Shown here one piece after another: positions 39,617 to 50,755 of a DNA stretch of 64,000 nucleotides (the stretch's first letter is position 1; every line of letters starts with the position of its first letter). The stretch comes from Parus major (Eukaryota; Chordata; Aves; Passeriformes; Paridae). The position numbers and the translations under genes were made by a program. Where the stretch lies: assembly GCF_001522545.3 (NCBI RefSeq), contig NC_031769.1:146356600-146420599 (forward strand). Direction: 5' to 3'. Below the pieces are notes generated by a model. That model saw nothing but the letters and a program-made list of their open reading frames with translations. It was not told the origin of the DNA and did not search any database.

Positions 39617-41305
39617 GATCACAGCACATCAGATAATTCAGGGTGCTTTATGATTTCACAGGCCACGTGTCTGCAGTGAAATATTCCCCCTGTTGCCTTT
39701 CTGGCCTGGTATTTTCTCTTTGCAAATGCTAGGCCTGCATTTGATTTTTATGAAGATTTAGTGCTCAACTCTCCCACGGTTTGCTCAGAGTTCATGAATG
39801 TTGAAACTTTTGACATGCATGGGAGATCACCCCTGAGGGATTGGTTACCCACTATATTCTGTGCTACCTGCTGCTACAATTAAACAAAACCCCAGTTTCT
39901 TCTTAGCAGGACTTGTCTTGCAGAGTTTGCTGGGCAGAGGAATCCCCAGAGCCCCTACACCTGCTCATTCTCAGCCTACACCTCTGACACACCTCAGGGG
40001 ACTCTGAACTCTGCTCTTCTGCTGACAGAAAACCCCAACTACCAAAACAACTTGATATGAATACAGGAAAAAAAAAAAATAGCCAGAATGTGAAGATAGA
40101 TTAATCCAGGTTCTCAGCCACAGAGAGAGATGACTGAGAACTGCTTCCAGTGCCCAGTCCCAGCACACCTGAGGTTCACATCAAAGTCTCCCATCTCAAT
40201 TTATACTTCTCATCATTTTGGCAATCTCTTTGCAATCTCTTCAGGGCTTCAGCGGTGAAACATCCAAATTTCAGTTGGAAGAAGATCTACAGAGTAAATG
40301 GGATGAAAGCAGAGCAAAGCAAGGAAAATATCTAATAGAAGACAAGTGGGAATGAGAAGATAGTCAATTTAGAGCTAGACAACACTGCGTACCAGGTACA
40401 TTGTCAGAAAATCCACCAGTGATAGCAGCAATTGCCAAATATTCTAATTATTTCTGCCACCAGACAGCAGAAATAACAAATGACTGAAAACTAATGTACA
40501 GAATCTAAGCACAGGAATCATCTTCTGATCGTGACTGCCAGTTCCTTCAGATAACAAGGGCTGAAAATTTCAGGAGATGAGAATAATTTCTAGGGAGTCA
40601 GACTGGTATCTGGGGTTTCAGATATAGAATATCTTCACAGCAGGAAGGGTGGAAGGGCAGAGCACAGCTGACAGTCTAAAGCACACAATTTTTTTCCTGT
40701 ACCACAAATATTTAAATCTGCTACCCAGAATGCCCAGACTCAGAAGAACATTCTTTGTTAAGTAGGGCTTGATTTACTCTGAATCCAAATACATTTTTTC
40801 TTGTTGCACTATAAAAATGAATACTAAGAATACAACAGCACTGCACAACAAAAGCACAAGTACTGCATGTACCATTTAACTTGTGTACATGCATTGCCTG
40901 TGTGTGTCAAGATGACATCTACTTTTTCATCTCACTCTGGGAAGTATGAAATATTTAAAGCATGGTCAACCCTTCCATCCTAGCTACAGCAAAGTGAGAT
41001 GTCCCATGAAATGAAATTTGTTCTCCTCCTATCAGTTCTTTTGTTATATCTTTGCTGAAGAAGTTTCCAAGTCCTTAACAACATCCTTTCTGAAGCACCC
41101 ACTCCTGTTTGGAGAATTTCTAGGAATCAGGGTAGTATTTTACAAACATGGGACATCAATGCTTTGAGAGTAACACACTGAGATGAAACACTTCACCTGT
41201 GTTTGGATAATTCTCTTATTTAATCACAGTAATTCAGAAAGGTATCACACCACTGGTCCCGATTTTTAACTATGAAAATATGTTTAGCAAGAAAATGTGT
41301 GAGGG
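39617..41305. other. Unique non-coding DNA
   Basis: No gene or recognised transposon. A small direct repeat of GCAATCTCTT (40221-40230 and 40232-40241, period 11) is the only local structure seen. Confidence 0.65.
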
Positions 41306-41526
41306 GATGTTTAGGCTGGGTGTTAGGGAAAGTTCTTCACCCAGAGGATGTTTGAGCATTAAACAGGGTTCCCAGGGCAGTGGTCACAGCACAAGGACTG
41401 ATAGAAGCATCTGGACAGCACTCCTGTGCACATGATGTGACACTTGGGGTGTCCTGTGCAGGGCCAGGAGTTGGACTCAATGGTCCTTGTGGGTCCTTTT
41501 CAACTCAGGATATTCTATGACCCTAT
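41306..41526 (+). mobile_element. CR1 LINE, 3' fragment, plus strand
   Basis: About 220 bp of sense CR1: GTTAGGGAAAGTTCTTCACC, CCCAGGGCAGTGGTCACAGC, GGGGTGTCCTGTGCAGGGCC, GTTGGACTCAATGGTCCTTG, ending in ATTCTATGACCCTA. It is the same subfamily as the minus-strand copy at 28664-28998, in inverted orientation about 12.3 kb apart. It is 5'-truncated. Confidence 0.96.
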
Positions 41527-42913
41527 ACATACCAGTCTTGCTCCATTCTACATTTATCTCCTGGTTAAACTTTGCTGACTTCCAAATCTTGTTCCATGCC
41601 TTTAGAAGGTTTTGTTGTTGTTGGTTGTTTTTTTGCTGTTTTTTTTCCCAGTACAACACATTTGATTTGTCCTCTTGCCCCTCCAGAGGTACATCCTATC
41701 CAATGAGAACGCTTCTTTACCATCTTCACAGGCCATTGACAAAGAAATTAATGCCAAAATTCTTAACATTTTTTATGAACTTTTACTGGAAGCAGCTTCT
41801 GAAGCACTTTAAACACTTCAAACTGATTGCATAAACTATAAAACAAATTCTGCCCTTCCCTTCACACATAGAAGTTCTGCTTCTATAATAAGAGCCAGAG
41901 CATAAACTACAGTGATATAATGAATTTCAAAGCTTGGATGCAACATGTAAAGGATAGTTAGAGGTCCATGCCAAAAAGATACCCTCATTTTTCTCTTGGG
42001 AGCTCTCCTGTGTCCCCAGAGGAGTTAAAACAAAGCCTGGGCCTGCTTACTTCATTCAGTCATTGCTGAATTGTGGCTCACGTGAAGAGGTCCCTGGATA
42101 AATTCTGAGGACAAAGTCCCACTGCTCTGGACATTTAAGGACCTTTCAATTGTCTTGTTTTAGGTTCCTGACTTTAGTGCAGTAAAAAAAATAAATACAA
42201 TTTTCAAAATATAAATTCAAATGAAAAATGAAAAGGCTTTGGTTTAATTTTTAAGCATTAGATAAATTGCCTGATAGTCTGAAATGCTGAGCATCCAGCA
42301 AGTCCCAAAATACTGTCAGGCACTGTACTGACCATAATTTCTACATGAATTCAGGACCTGAACTGGGGTTGAGTTCAGGACCACTGCATGGGGTTGAGTT
42401 TTGGGTGAGTTTTATTCAAATCCCTGGGCAATTTCATGATACAAAAGATTTTACCATTCATTGTTCAGCACTACAATATTGGTAAAATTGATTTACATTA
42501 ATCTATTTGTACACCTAAAAAATCCAATGCTGTGGATTGGACTACCAGTGGAGTCCTTATGATTAACACAGTAGTGTCATATTTATGGAATTTGCTGCTT
42601 TCCATACTTGAAAATCATTCAGGCAAAGCCAACACATTAAGATCAATATTTCAACTAAAAAACCCGAACCCAAACAAACACCAAGCCAGAAATAAAATGT
42701 AAATTATTACCAAAAAACCAGTAAATAGCCCGTAGAAATGGAGGGATGTTGCCATCTACAAATTGCCTTATTTAGGATTAGCTGATACACAGAAATGACT
42801 GAAAACTTGCCTGAAGAAAGGATATTTTAAATAGTTTTAACTATCCATGTGAACACCATGTTTTGAAAAACATCAGCTTGTGTAGGAGTATACATGAGCA
42901 ATATGGCAATTTT
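41527..42913. other. Unique non-coding DNA
   Basis: No gene or repeat recognised. A 115-codon plus frame (41487-41834) starts inside the preceding CR1 and continues through a T-rich stretch, so it is not a gene candidate. Confidence 0.65.
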
Positions 42914-42976
42914 ACAGTTGGACTCAATGATCTCAAGGGTCTTTTCCAACCTAAATGATTCTGTGATTCTATGATT
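42914..42976 (+). mobile_element. CR1 LINE, 63-bp 3' tip
   Basis: Only the extreme 3' end of a plus-strand CR1 remains: GTTGGACTCAATGATCTCAA, CTTTTCCAACCTAAATGATT and two terminal units, CTGTGATTCTATGATT. Such very short, 5'-truncated copies are common products of target-primed reverse transcription. Confidence 0.93.
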
Positions 42977-43531
42977 GGTGGTGTGCAGCTATGGTGCTTC
43001 TCCTCAGCTGGCAAAGACAAAGAACCAAAACAGTCCTCAGCATCACTACTTATGTGAACAACACCAAAGCACAGCAAAGACAGAGACACAGCTCTTAATT
43101 AGCTCTATCTTACTGTCCAATTAACAAAGGTGATAAACCCCAATAGAGCAGAGAAAGAAGATGTTTCACAGATGCAGATATGAAACATCTTTGGCTCCTT
43201 CCCTGGCACCCTGGGTCTCTAGGCTTGTCCCACATTTAAAAAATTCATTTCATGCTTCTGTAGAGAGCATTGAGGATCGTTTTTAAGAAGTACCAGCAAG
43301 CTGTACTCAGTCCTTAATTTTTGGCACTGATGTGAAGGCTCCATTTGGTGATGCATCTGCAGTGCTGGGGAGGTGTTTGAAAGGTGGGAGAGAGGGTGAT
43401 TTCCCTCCTCCAGCATATGCTGTGTCTATTTGGTGATTTCAGTGCGCATTCCAAACACCAGCTGTGGTCAACGGGACCTTCTGTTTCTGTGGTGTGTTGT
43501 GCTTCTGTGTGAATTGCTGCAGCTCACGAAA

Positions 43532-43958
43532 AATCAAAGAATGCTTTGGGTTTGGAAAGATTCTTCAAGATCATTGAGTTCCATCCCCCAGCCATGGGTA
43601 GGGACATCTTCCACTATCCCAGGTTGCTCCTGGCCTTGGACACTTGCAGGGATGGGGCAGCCACAGCTTCTCTGGGCAACCTGTGCCAGGACCTCACCAC
43701 CCTCTCAGTGAAGTATTTCTCCTTAATATCTGACCTCAATCTCTCCTCTTTCAGTCTGAAGCCATTCCTCTTTACCTGTCACTCCAGAACCTTGTCCAAA
43801 GTCCCTCTCAGCTCTCCTTAAGCCCCCTTAGGCTCTGGAAAGGGCTCTGAGGTCTCCCTGGAGCCTTTTCTTCTCCAGGATGAACAGCCCCAGCTCTCTC
43901 AGCCTGAATTCACAGTGGAGGTTCTCTATGATCTCCTGATCATCTCTGTAGCCCGTGC
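43532..43958 (-). mobile_element. CR1 LINE, 3' fragment
   Basis: About 425 bp of antisense CR1 tail, with AGAATGCTTTGGGTTTGGAA at the left, GCCATGGGTAGGGACATCTT, then GCAACCTGTGCCAGGACCTC and the more internal block TTCTTCTCCAGGATGAACAG. Relative to the 16.7 kb copy it lacks roughly 20 bases in the CAAGCCCTGTCCAGCC region. Open frames at 43430-43821 are shadows of it. Confidence 0.95.
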
Positions 43959-44270
43959 CACAAAATGCAGATGATTTCTGGGCTGGAACATGTCAGTGGG
44001 TAGAATCCATGCTCAGATACACAGACTTTTGAAAAGCATGTATTTTTTATCATCCACTGTACCTTATGGAACTGTTGGATGTAAAACACACCTACAAATA
44101 CTTCTTTCCAATATTAAGAATTCAGTATGTTCTGACTAGGCTGATTACCAGTGAACAGCATAGCAGCTCTGTCCTAGAAAAAAACAGGTAAACTTTTTTA
44201 AATCTTTAGGCCCAACCTGCTTTACATGTTTTTGCTTCACTTTGTTTCTAAATAGGAAAAAATAAAACTC

Positions 44271-44289
44271 TTTTTCTTTTTTTTTTTTT
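44271..44289. repeat. T-rich tract
   Basis: A run TTTTTC followed by 13 T. It is followed by CCTAG and so resembles a strong polypyrimidine tract with an AG acceptor, but no open exon follows. Confidence 0.75.
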
Positions 44290-45936
44290 CCTAGAAATTC
44301 TGGTAGAAACTTTATTCTTTTTTCCTTTTGTACTAAATACTGTAGATAAATAGCCTGGGAACAAATAAAAAGAAAAGAAAAAATTCATCCTGTGATCCTG
44401 GATTCTGCTGACACCAGACTTTCTCTAAGAATATGCATTTCCTACTTACAGTACTGTTAATTCCTGCAGCACTCTCATGTTTTGTTCATTAACTTCCTTT
44501 TAGCACTACTGTAGAGTCGGGGAAAAAATATGCAAATGGAGCAGAAAACAGAGCAGGGACTACAGAAGTTTTCTAGTTTAACATGAAGCTCCAGGAGCAA
44601 TAACATTTTCAAACAAATGCAACACAGAATCCTCCCACATTGCAGTGTAACAATCAATTTGTTTGCCCAGAGAATTTTCTAAAGCTCTCGTAAGGGAAGA
44701 AAAACATAAGACAGACACCTCAACAATATCGGGAGATGGAAATCCATAGCAAAAACTCCCTACAGCAAACTGTAGGCTAAAAAGAAAGCTTCCAATGAAG
44801 AGACACAAATTCATTTAAAAATAATTACCAGTCCTGTCCTTACTGCAGTAACACTGACCCCTTTTGAATAAGTTTTCATGCAGGGAATGCTCAAAATAAA
44901 GTACCAAAGTTGGGATTTTTTTGCGAAGGGAAAAAATATTCGAAAGGGAAGATTTCTGGGAAAAACTGGAAAGCTGTAGGAACTTGGAATGCTCCAACAG
45001 TACCTTATTTCAGAAGCAATCTACCCAATCTCATCCTCAATGCATGAAGTGCACAGTAAAACTGTGAATAAGGCCACACTTCTATGAATGGGCCTACAAA
45101 TTCAGCCATTTTCAGAAAATAAATGAGAACATGGACACATTTGAGAGAAAGAGGGAGAGGAGTTCATAGATAGATAGAAATCAAGTACAAATAAAGCCAC
45201 AAAGGGTGAAAACACCACCTCTGATACTAGAACCTGTGCCCTATTTCACTTAAATAAAACTCCCTGCAAAGACGTATTTCATTATAAATTCTAGAAGTTT
45301 AAAATAAATAGCTTCACTGAAAAAGAAATCTTTAATAAAGACAGATGCTGGGGAGATGCATCAGTGCCTCTTCATTTTTCTTCCTTCTAATTAAAAGACT
45401 ATTCTAACTCCTGGTTGATTTTTTTCCCATCCCAGTGCTGTGTATTCCAGAGAGCTGCAATAACACAACTTCACACACAACCAAAGAGGACTTCACATCT
45501 GCCCAACAGTAACTTTGCCTCAGATTCCAATTTACTCCATAATGGATTACATGGCAGAGATTCATTCAGCTGATTTCCATAATGACAACAGTAGCTAAAA
45601 AGAAGTACTTGCCTACTAAATGGAAATGTGACATCAGTATTAAGGTAAACATTTGAGTCTGTTAGATACTTTATTGGCAGACACTCTATTTTAGCTTCAA
45701 AATAAATTTTCCCCAATAGCAGCTTTTATTTAATTTCAAATCCATCAGCTCTTCTGGCTGCTAATTCCCAGAGCTGCCCCTTCAAGTTTTTAATCTTATC
45801 TTCCTAGAGTGAAAGTGCTGCAGACCAGCACTTTTAAACACAACAATGCAACAGTTTTTGAAAGCTATATAAATCGTGTGAAAGACTATCCTATTAATTC
45901 CCTTTCTTATTACCAATTTTTCTCTTTTATTTACAG

Positions 45937-46096
45937 GGCTTGGGGACTTGAAAATTCAGTTACTCTGAGCTTCAATTTCACTGAGACCTCCCCTCTGGCT
46001 CTTGACATTTTCAGGAAACTCTTGGACAATACCATTCGGGTCAGACCAGACATGGAAATTATGCAAAGCCTAAAGCAGATCAATTTTAGTTTGTAG
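45937..46096 (+). other. Open segment behind a splice-acceptor-like site, doubtful
   Basis: TTTTTCTCTTTTATTTACAG ends at 45936 and makes a textbook polypyrimidine tract and acceptor. The frame after it stays open for 52 codons to a stop at 46094-46096, with a protein-like reading (...LALDIFRKLLDNTIRVRPDM...). I recognise no family. It could be a terminal exon of an unknown or lineage-specific transcript. Chance is quite possible, since pyrimidine tracts ending in AG are frequent and 52 codons is not long. Confidence 0.12.
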
Positions 46097-47389
46097 ATCT
46101 CAGATAACAACTTTGTGCTCAAGGCATTTTACAGAGACACCAGCAAAACAAGGTATCTACCTTCAGAGTATCAGACTGGTAGTACTAAGAAAACCCTGGC
46201 TGGAAAACAGGTTGGTAAACTGATTAAAGAGCACCAGAGGGTAAAGAGGCAACTGGTTGTTTTATTCTGCTCACAAGGACCAGTATCTTTGTGCCAGGTA
46301 GGAAAAAAATTAACCTGTGAGCTGTAAATAGACAGCTTTCCTGGTTTAGATGCAAACATCTGCAAGTAGCAGGCACAGAGGAGCTGAAAACAAATATTTA
46401 TTAGATAATTACCAGAGTGCAAGCCTAATGTTTTATGGGACTTTTGTTTTTCAAACATTCATTCTCCAAGGAGGGAAAGGATTAAGATGATGCCACATGC
46501 CACTAATAAGCCACTGCTGAAATTTTTTATTTATCTTCTCTGAGTTATAAGGATTGATCTAAGTATCTGGACATCATTAATATTAAAGATAAGCTAAAAT
46601 TCTTTTCTCTAAGCAGCAAGTTCTTGCTGCTAATGTAACCTTTTGCACCACTCTAATCTGGGCCATAAAATTGCACCAGCCATCTGGATCAGGATCTCCC
46701 TAGATAAGCCTCCTTTTCCCTCTAGCAGTGCAGTGGCAGCTGGAAGCACTCTAAGAAAAGAAGATTTGCATCTCTCCAAGCCCCCTTAATGGAGATGGCA
46801 CACATGAAAACTCTGTGCTTGCCTACTCCAGATAAAAAACTGATTTTACTGCAATAATTGATCTTACAAACATCAAGATCTGCATGGTCAACTCACACCT
46901 CCAAATGACCTCCACCAGCTCACCCAACCTCTTGAATACCCATTTGAAACAGTGTCCCCATCCCATCCATCTCCCCGAGCTCAGACATCAATGGCATTTG
47001 GTGCCACCTAGACACTCTTGGAATTTCACTGGCTCAAAAGTTTTTTGCCTGCATCCCATACAAAAATAAACCTTCAAAGATATGAGTACCCTTGAGCTGT
47101 GCTCAATTCCTCCTTGTCACAAATTTGGTTTGCTCAGAGAATTAATTGGCTTTGTGGAGCATGAAGAAACAGAAATGGCAATATGTACCTCAATTAGACT
47201 CTATTTTTAAAATATTTTTTAAACTTCATAAATTATGAGACTTTAAGGACTTTAACAAGTTTGCTTGATTCACTTTGATCAAACAAGGTTAGGGACTCAT
47301 TATACTGTACATGCAGCTGTTTAACAATATTAAAATACACCATCAAGTCAATCTTTCTCTAAGTGACTTCGCATCACACAGCAAGGAGA

Positions 47390-48090
47390 TCTAAAAAGCC
47401 CTGTCATTTGCAACTGGCAATCATCATTCTCTTACCACTGTAAAAGGCTTTCTTAATTCCACTGGTGTTTAAATTCATGAGCCAAAACTCATCATAAATT
47501 GTCTTTTATGGCTGTCAAGAACAATGATGTACATTCTCTTATTTAGCCTTTTGTGACTTATTGGGAGCCTCTGAGTGCCTGAGAAGTGTTTGCTTCACTA
47601 AACAGTAGATTGAGATTCTCCTATTTTTATGTTGGAAAGATACAGCACATGAAGTAACAACCTTAGAGCCTGCAGTCAGAACCCACTGGCTCTTTATAAG
47701 CAGACTTACATCAGCTCTTAATTATTTTTATAGAAATTCTAATTATTAGAAATTTTTAGCATGGCGAAAATAGAGAGTGAATGTTCCAACTCCAAAAGAA
47801 AATGCCACCTTCTGCCAAAAAACTGAGGCTGCTTTGCCATGCTCTGCCAGTGCCTAAGGGGAATATAAATGGACTGAGGAGGAAACACATGATGTGTCAC
47901 TGATAAAATAATCTGGCATTACAAAAAGACCGGTAGCTACGGCTCCACCAAGAGATCAATAAATGTGCAAATAGCAGCCTCTTTAGAAATCATTGCTTTC
48001 CTTCCAATATGTGGTGACAAACTCTGTGACAGCATTTACTTCATGCTATCAGCTTCATTAAATAAAGCAGCCTGTCCCCATCCACCCACA
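47390..48090. promoter_or_regulatory. Possible conserved non-coding segment
   Basis: Repeat-free and AT-rich, with TTAATTATTTTTATAG-like words near 47719, a CpG-containing near-dyad CCGGTAGCTACGG at about 47931, and CATTAAATAAAGC near 48056. This texture is often seen in conserved elements near developmental genes. Appearance is the only evidence, and the boundaries are arbitrary. Confidence 0.18.
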
Positions 48091-48224
48091 AGGCCAACTC
48101 CAGAAGTCTATGGAAAATATTGATTTTTCTTGACTATATTCAGTTCAACGATGCAATGCAATAAAACAGCTTAAGACAACTATTCCCTTTCCAGCTTGTA
48201 ATTAGAGCCTTGAAACGCTGTTTC

Positions 48225-48350
48225 TAGGTCTTGGTCTGAGATCTGTTGTCAATTCACTTTGACCTTAGGCAAGCAAATTTCAGCACTGGGGAACTTGCTG
48301 CTTGCTGTAAAATGAGCAGAGTTAACTTCTCTCAGAAGGCTGGTTTGCTG
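48225..48350 (+). mobile_element. Possible ancient MIR-like SINE remnant
   Basis: TTTGACCTTAGGCAAG followed about 50 bp later by GCTGTAAAATGAGCAGAG resembles the MIR core (TGTGACCTTGGGCAAG ... TCTGTAAAATGGG). The order and spacing of the two blocks are about right, and the bases between them have diverged. MIR copies in birds are very old and usually just this degraded. The match is from memory and is weak; the two words could coincide by chance. Confidence 0.33.
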
Positions 48351-48394
48351 GCTTTGAGACTTTTTGCTCCTTTAAGTTTTAATTCTGGGATAAA

Positions 48395-48970
48395 ATGCAC
48401 TTCAGTTTGAGTTTGTTAGATGAAATACATCCTCAAGTGAAATCATTAGATGTGAATGATTATGCACCTGAGGATCTGTGCCAGGAGCTGAGCCTCCCTG
48501 TATGTCAAGGAAGAGGAACAGTCTCTCCAGAGCACAATTTCCAGAGACACCCTGCACTATCAGAGGAAGGAGTTTTTCCTGCATTGCCACTCCTGGGAGG
48601 AACCACATATTTTCCTAAAAAGGATGAAGTTTTGAACAGCAAAGAGACACCATTGAGAGAGTTAAATCCAGAAAACGAGAAAAAGCAATTTCAATTTCTA
48701 GGTTTAGGTAAGACACAGAAATATTTCCCTGCTATTGCAAGGACCAAAATCAGCCTTTCCCTGCTATCTACTATATCTATACTATATATACTGAGCAAAG
48801 GATGGAGCCCTGAGGAATCAAGAGACATACCAAAGCTCATCCTGCCAGATCTTCCATACAGAACCATCTTTAAGGAACAGACAAAGAACTTCATACTTTT
48901 TTTTTTTTTCCTCACTGGATTATCTGATCTTTCTATGATTATTTTTACCATTAATATTATGCATGTATAA
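48395..48970 (+). other. Longest open frame of the window (191 codons), coding status doubtful
   Basis: The frame is open from 48383 to a stop at 48968-48970, with its first Met at 48395. With about 6% stop codons per triplet in such DNA, a frame this long is unusual, though not impossible in 64 kb on six frames. The first part (about residues 1-104) is hydrophilic and protein-like, rich in E, P and L. It ends just before TTAG|GTAAGA at 48707/48708, a good splice donor. The part after the donor is more hydrophobic, runs through a T-tract read as FFFFF and looks like intron. It could be an exon of an unknown gene with its boundary at 48707, or chance. No domain or family is recognised, and I see no clear acceptor in phase upstream: TTTGCTCCTTTAAG at 48376 is followed by an in-frame TAA. 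Confidence 0.15.
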
Positions 48971-50360
48971 ACACCACTTTTTCTTCACTCCATACAGTAG
49001 CTGATAGCTGGGTGGGTGCACCCCACAACAGCTACAAGAAGAACCCTTGAGGGACACTCCACACACACAAAAGAAAAAAAAAATCTTCAGGTTCTGAAAT
49101 ATATTAATATGGAAACAATTCAATGATTTAAGAGAAGAAGTAGGAAAAAAAAATGCTGGCTTCTTCAGCAGTGTTATTTAGTCTTTTATTGCTCTATAAA
49201 TTTAGACAGTGACCTATGGGGGATTCCTGTGTGATTTCAAAATTTGGAGGAGAATCCTCTTCATCCTGAAGTGCTCAGACCAGCCTCAACAACAGAATCA
49301 AATGTTCCTGTCTTTCCAAGCTAGGGCCAAGCAAACATTGCTAACCCACATTATAAATTCAACCTATTTCACTCTCTTTCCTCATGCTGTCCACTTCAAT
49401 TTTTGGGACAAAAATGTGAGTTTGTGGCATTTCATAAGGTTATAACCACTTTCTAGTTCAGGAGCTGAATATTGAAGGCTGTTACAAACATAAAGCATCC
49501 TAACTACCTTGCAAATAAAAGATACACAAAATCATACAAAGTCCTTGAAACATTTGGAGTTTGAGGCTCAGCTTTGAACCAAGGAGAGCTATCATTTTGT
49601 TCCCCATTTCTGAGAGCACAGCCCATGACAGCAGTGTGCTGGCTGTTCTAGCTTAACTCTGTGATTTCAAGGTGATTTACTTTCTTTGGGCACTGCACAC
49701 CCACCTGCTGAGAGTTTAACAGAATTTCCAACTTTCTTTACCATTTGGGTAATCACATAGCTCTCAAAGGAACTATGGTTTATATGTACCAAAAATATCC
49801 ATCCAATCACTTGAAAGTAAATCTTGTTCCCTCTCTTCCTTGTGGAAAACAGAGTAATAAAGGGACACTTTTTGAGTACTAATGTTGGTGCAAACTCTAT
49901 GTACTTTTTCAGTTTTGGCTTAGGATTTTCCCAGCAGCTGCATCCCAAAAACTGTGCACATGAGCTACACAGAGTCTGAAAAATATTTTGAAGACAAAAA
50001 TGCTATTTAATAGTGAAGTACCAAAAATACCAAAATTTAAATCATTAGATCTGATTTTTGCTAGATGGCATACAAGATGCACATTCAGGTTGTTAAACTG
50101 CCTCTTCAGGATATATTTATAGGATTTGTATGAGCAAAGAGAGTTACACAGAGGCAGGGAGCTTGGTTCCCATGAAAAAAAACACCTGCTCCTCCAGCCA
50201 GCAGAGCAAAGCACTCATTTGTGGTCTTATGAAACCTCCTGGTCAACACTGGACGGCCACCAACTCATTTCATACTTTAGGTCAATGCCACCATCCCAAA
50301 AGTGACAGGAATGCAATATATAGACAAAAATATACTAATACTAATAATAAACAAAAATAA

Positions 50361-50755
50361 TAGAGTGGTTTGGGTTCGAAGTGACCTTAAAGATCACCTC
50401 ATTCCACCCCCCTGTGATGGGCAGGGACACCTTCCACTATCCCAGGTTGCTCAGAGCCCCATCCAGCCTGGCCTTGGATACTTCCAGGGATGAGGCATCC
50501 ACAGTTTCTCTGAGCAGCCTGTGCCAGGGCCTCCCCACTCTCAAAAGGAAGAATTTCCAATATCCAAACCTTCCCTCTGTCATTTGAAGCCATTCCCCCT
50601 TGCCCTATCACTTCACACACTTGTCCAAAGTCCCTCTCCAGTTCTCTTGGAGCCCCTTTATGCACTGGAAGGGGCTCTAAGATCTGCCCAGAGCCTTCTT
50701 ATCCCCAGGATGGACATTCCCAAGTCCCTCAGCCTGTCTGAGCCCCAAGGGCAGC
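50361..50755 (-). mobile_element. CR1 LINE, 3' fragment
   Basis: About 395 bp of antisense CR1 tail: TAGAGTGGTTTGGGTTCGAA, ACCTTAAAGATCACCTCATT, GGGCAGGGACACCTTCCACT, then the internal block ending near TCAGCCTGTCTGAGCCCCAA. The terminal ATTCTATG units are reduced to one. It inserted beside an AT-rich (ACTAAT)n-like stretch (50333-50360). It is 5'-truncated and inactive; frames at 50302-50760 are its shadows. Confidence 0.95.

Larger units (their letters stand above)
43959..50360. other. 6.4 kb of mostly unique non-coding DNA
   Basis: No CR1 in this stretch. It holds a T-rich tract (44271-44289), a possible short exon (45937-46096), a segment of conserved appearance (47390-48090), a possible MIR-like SINE (48225-48350) and the longest open frame of the window (48395-48970), all listed separately. 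The remainder shows nothing I can support. Confidence 0.6.

Noticed and set aside
41487..41834. 115-codon plus frame rich in F and C
   Set aside because: It begins within a CR1 tail and crosses a T-rich run; no domain.
44530..44537. Octamer ATGCAAAT, also at 61401-61408 and 63783-63790, and ATTTGCAT at 62112-62119
   Set aside because: About three to four such octamers are expected by chance on two strands of 64 kb at this composition, so they carry no weight alone.
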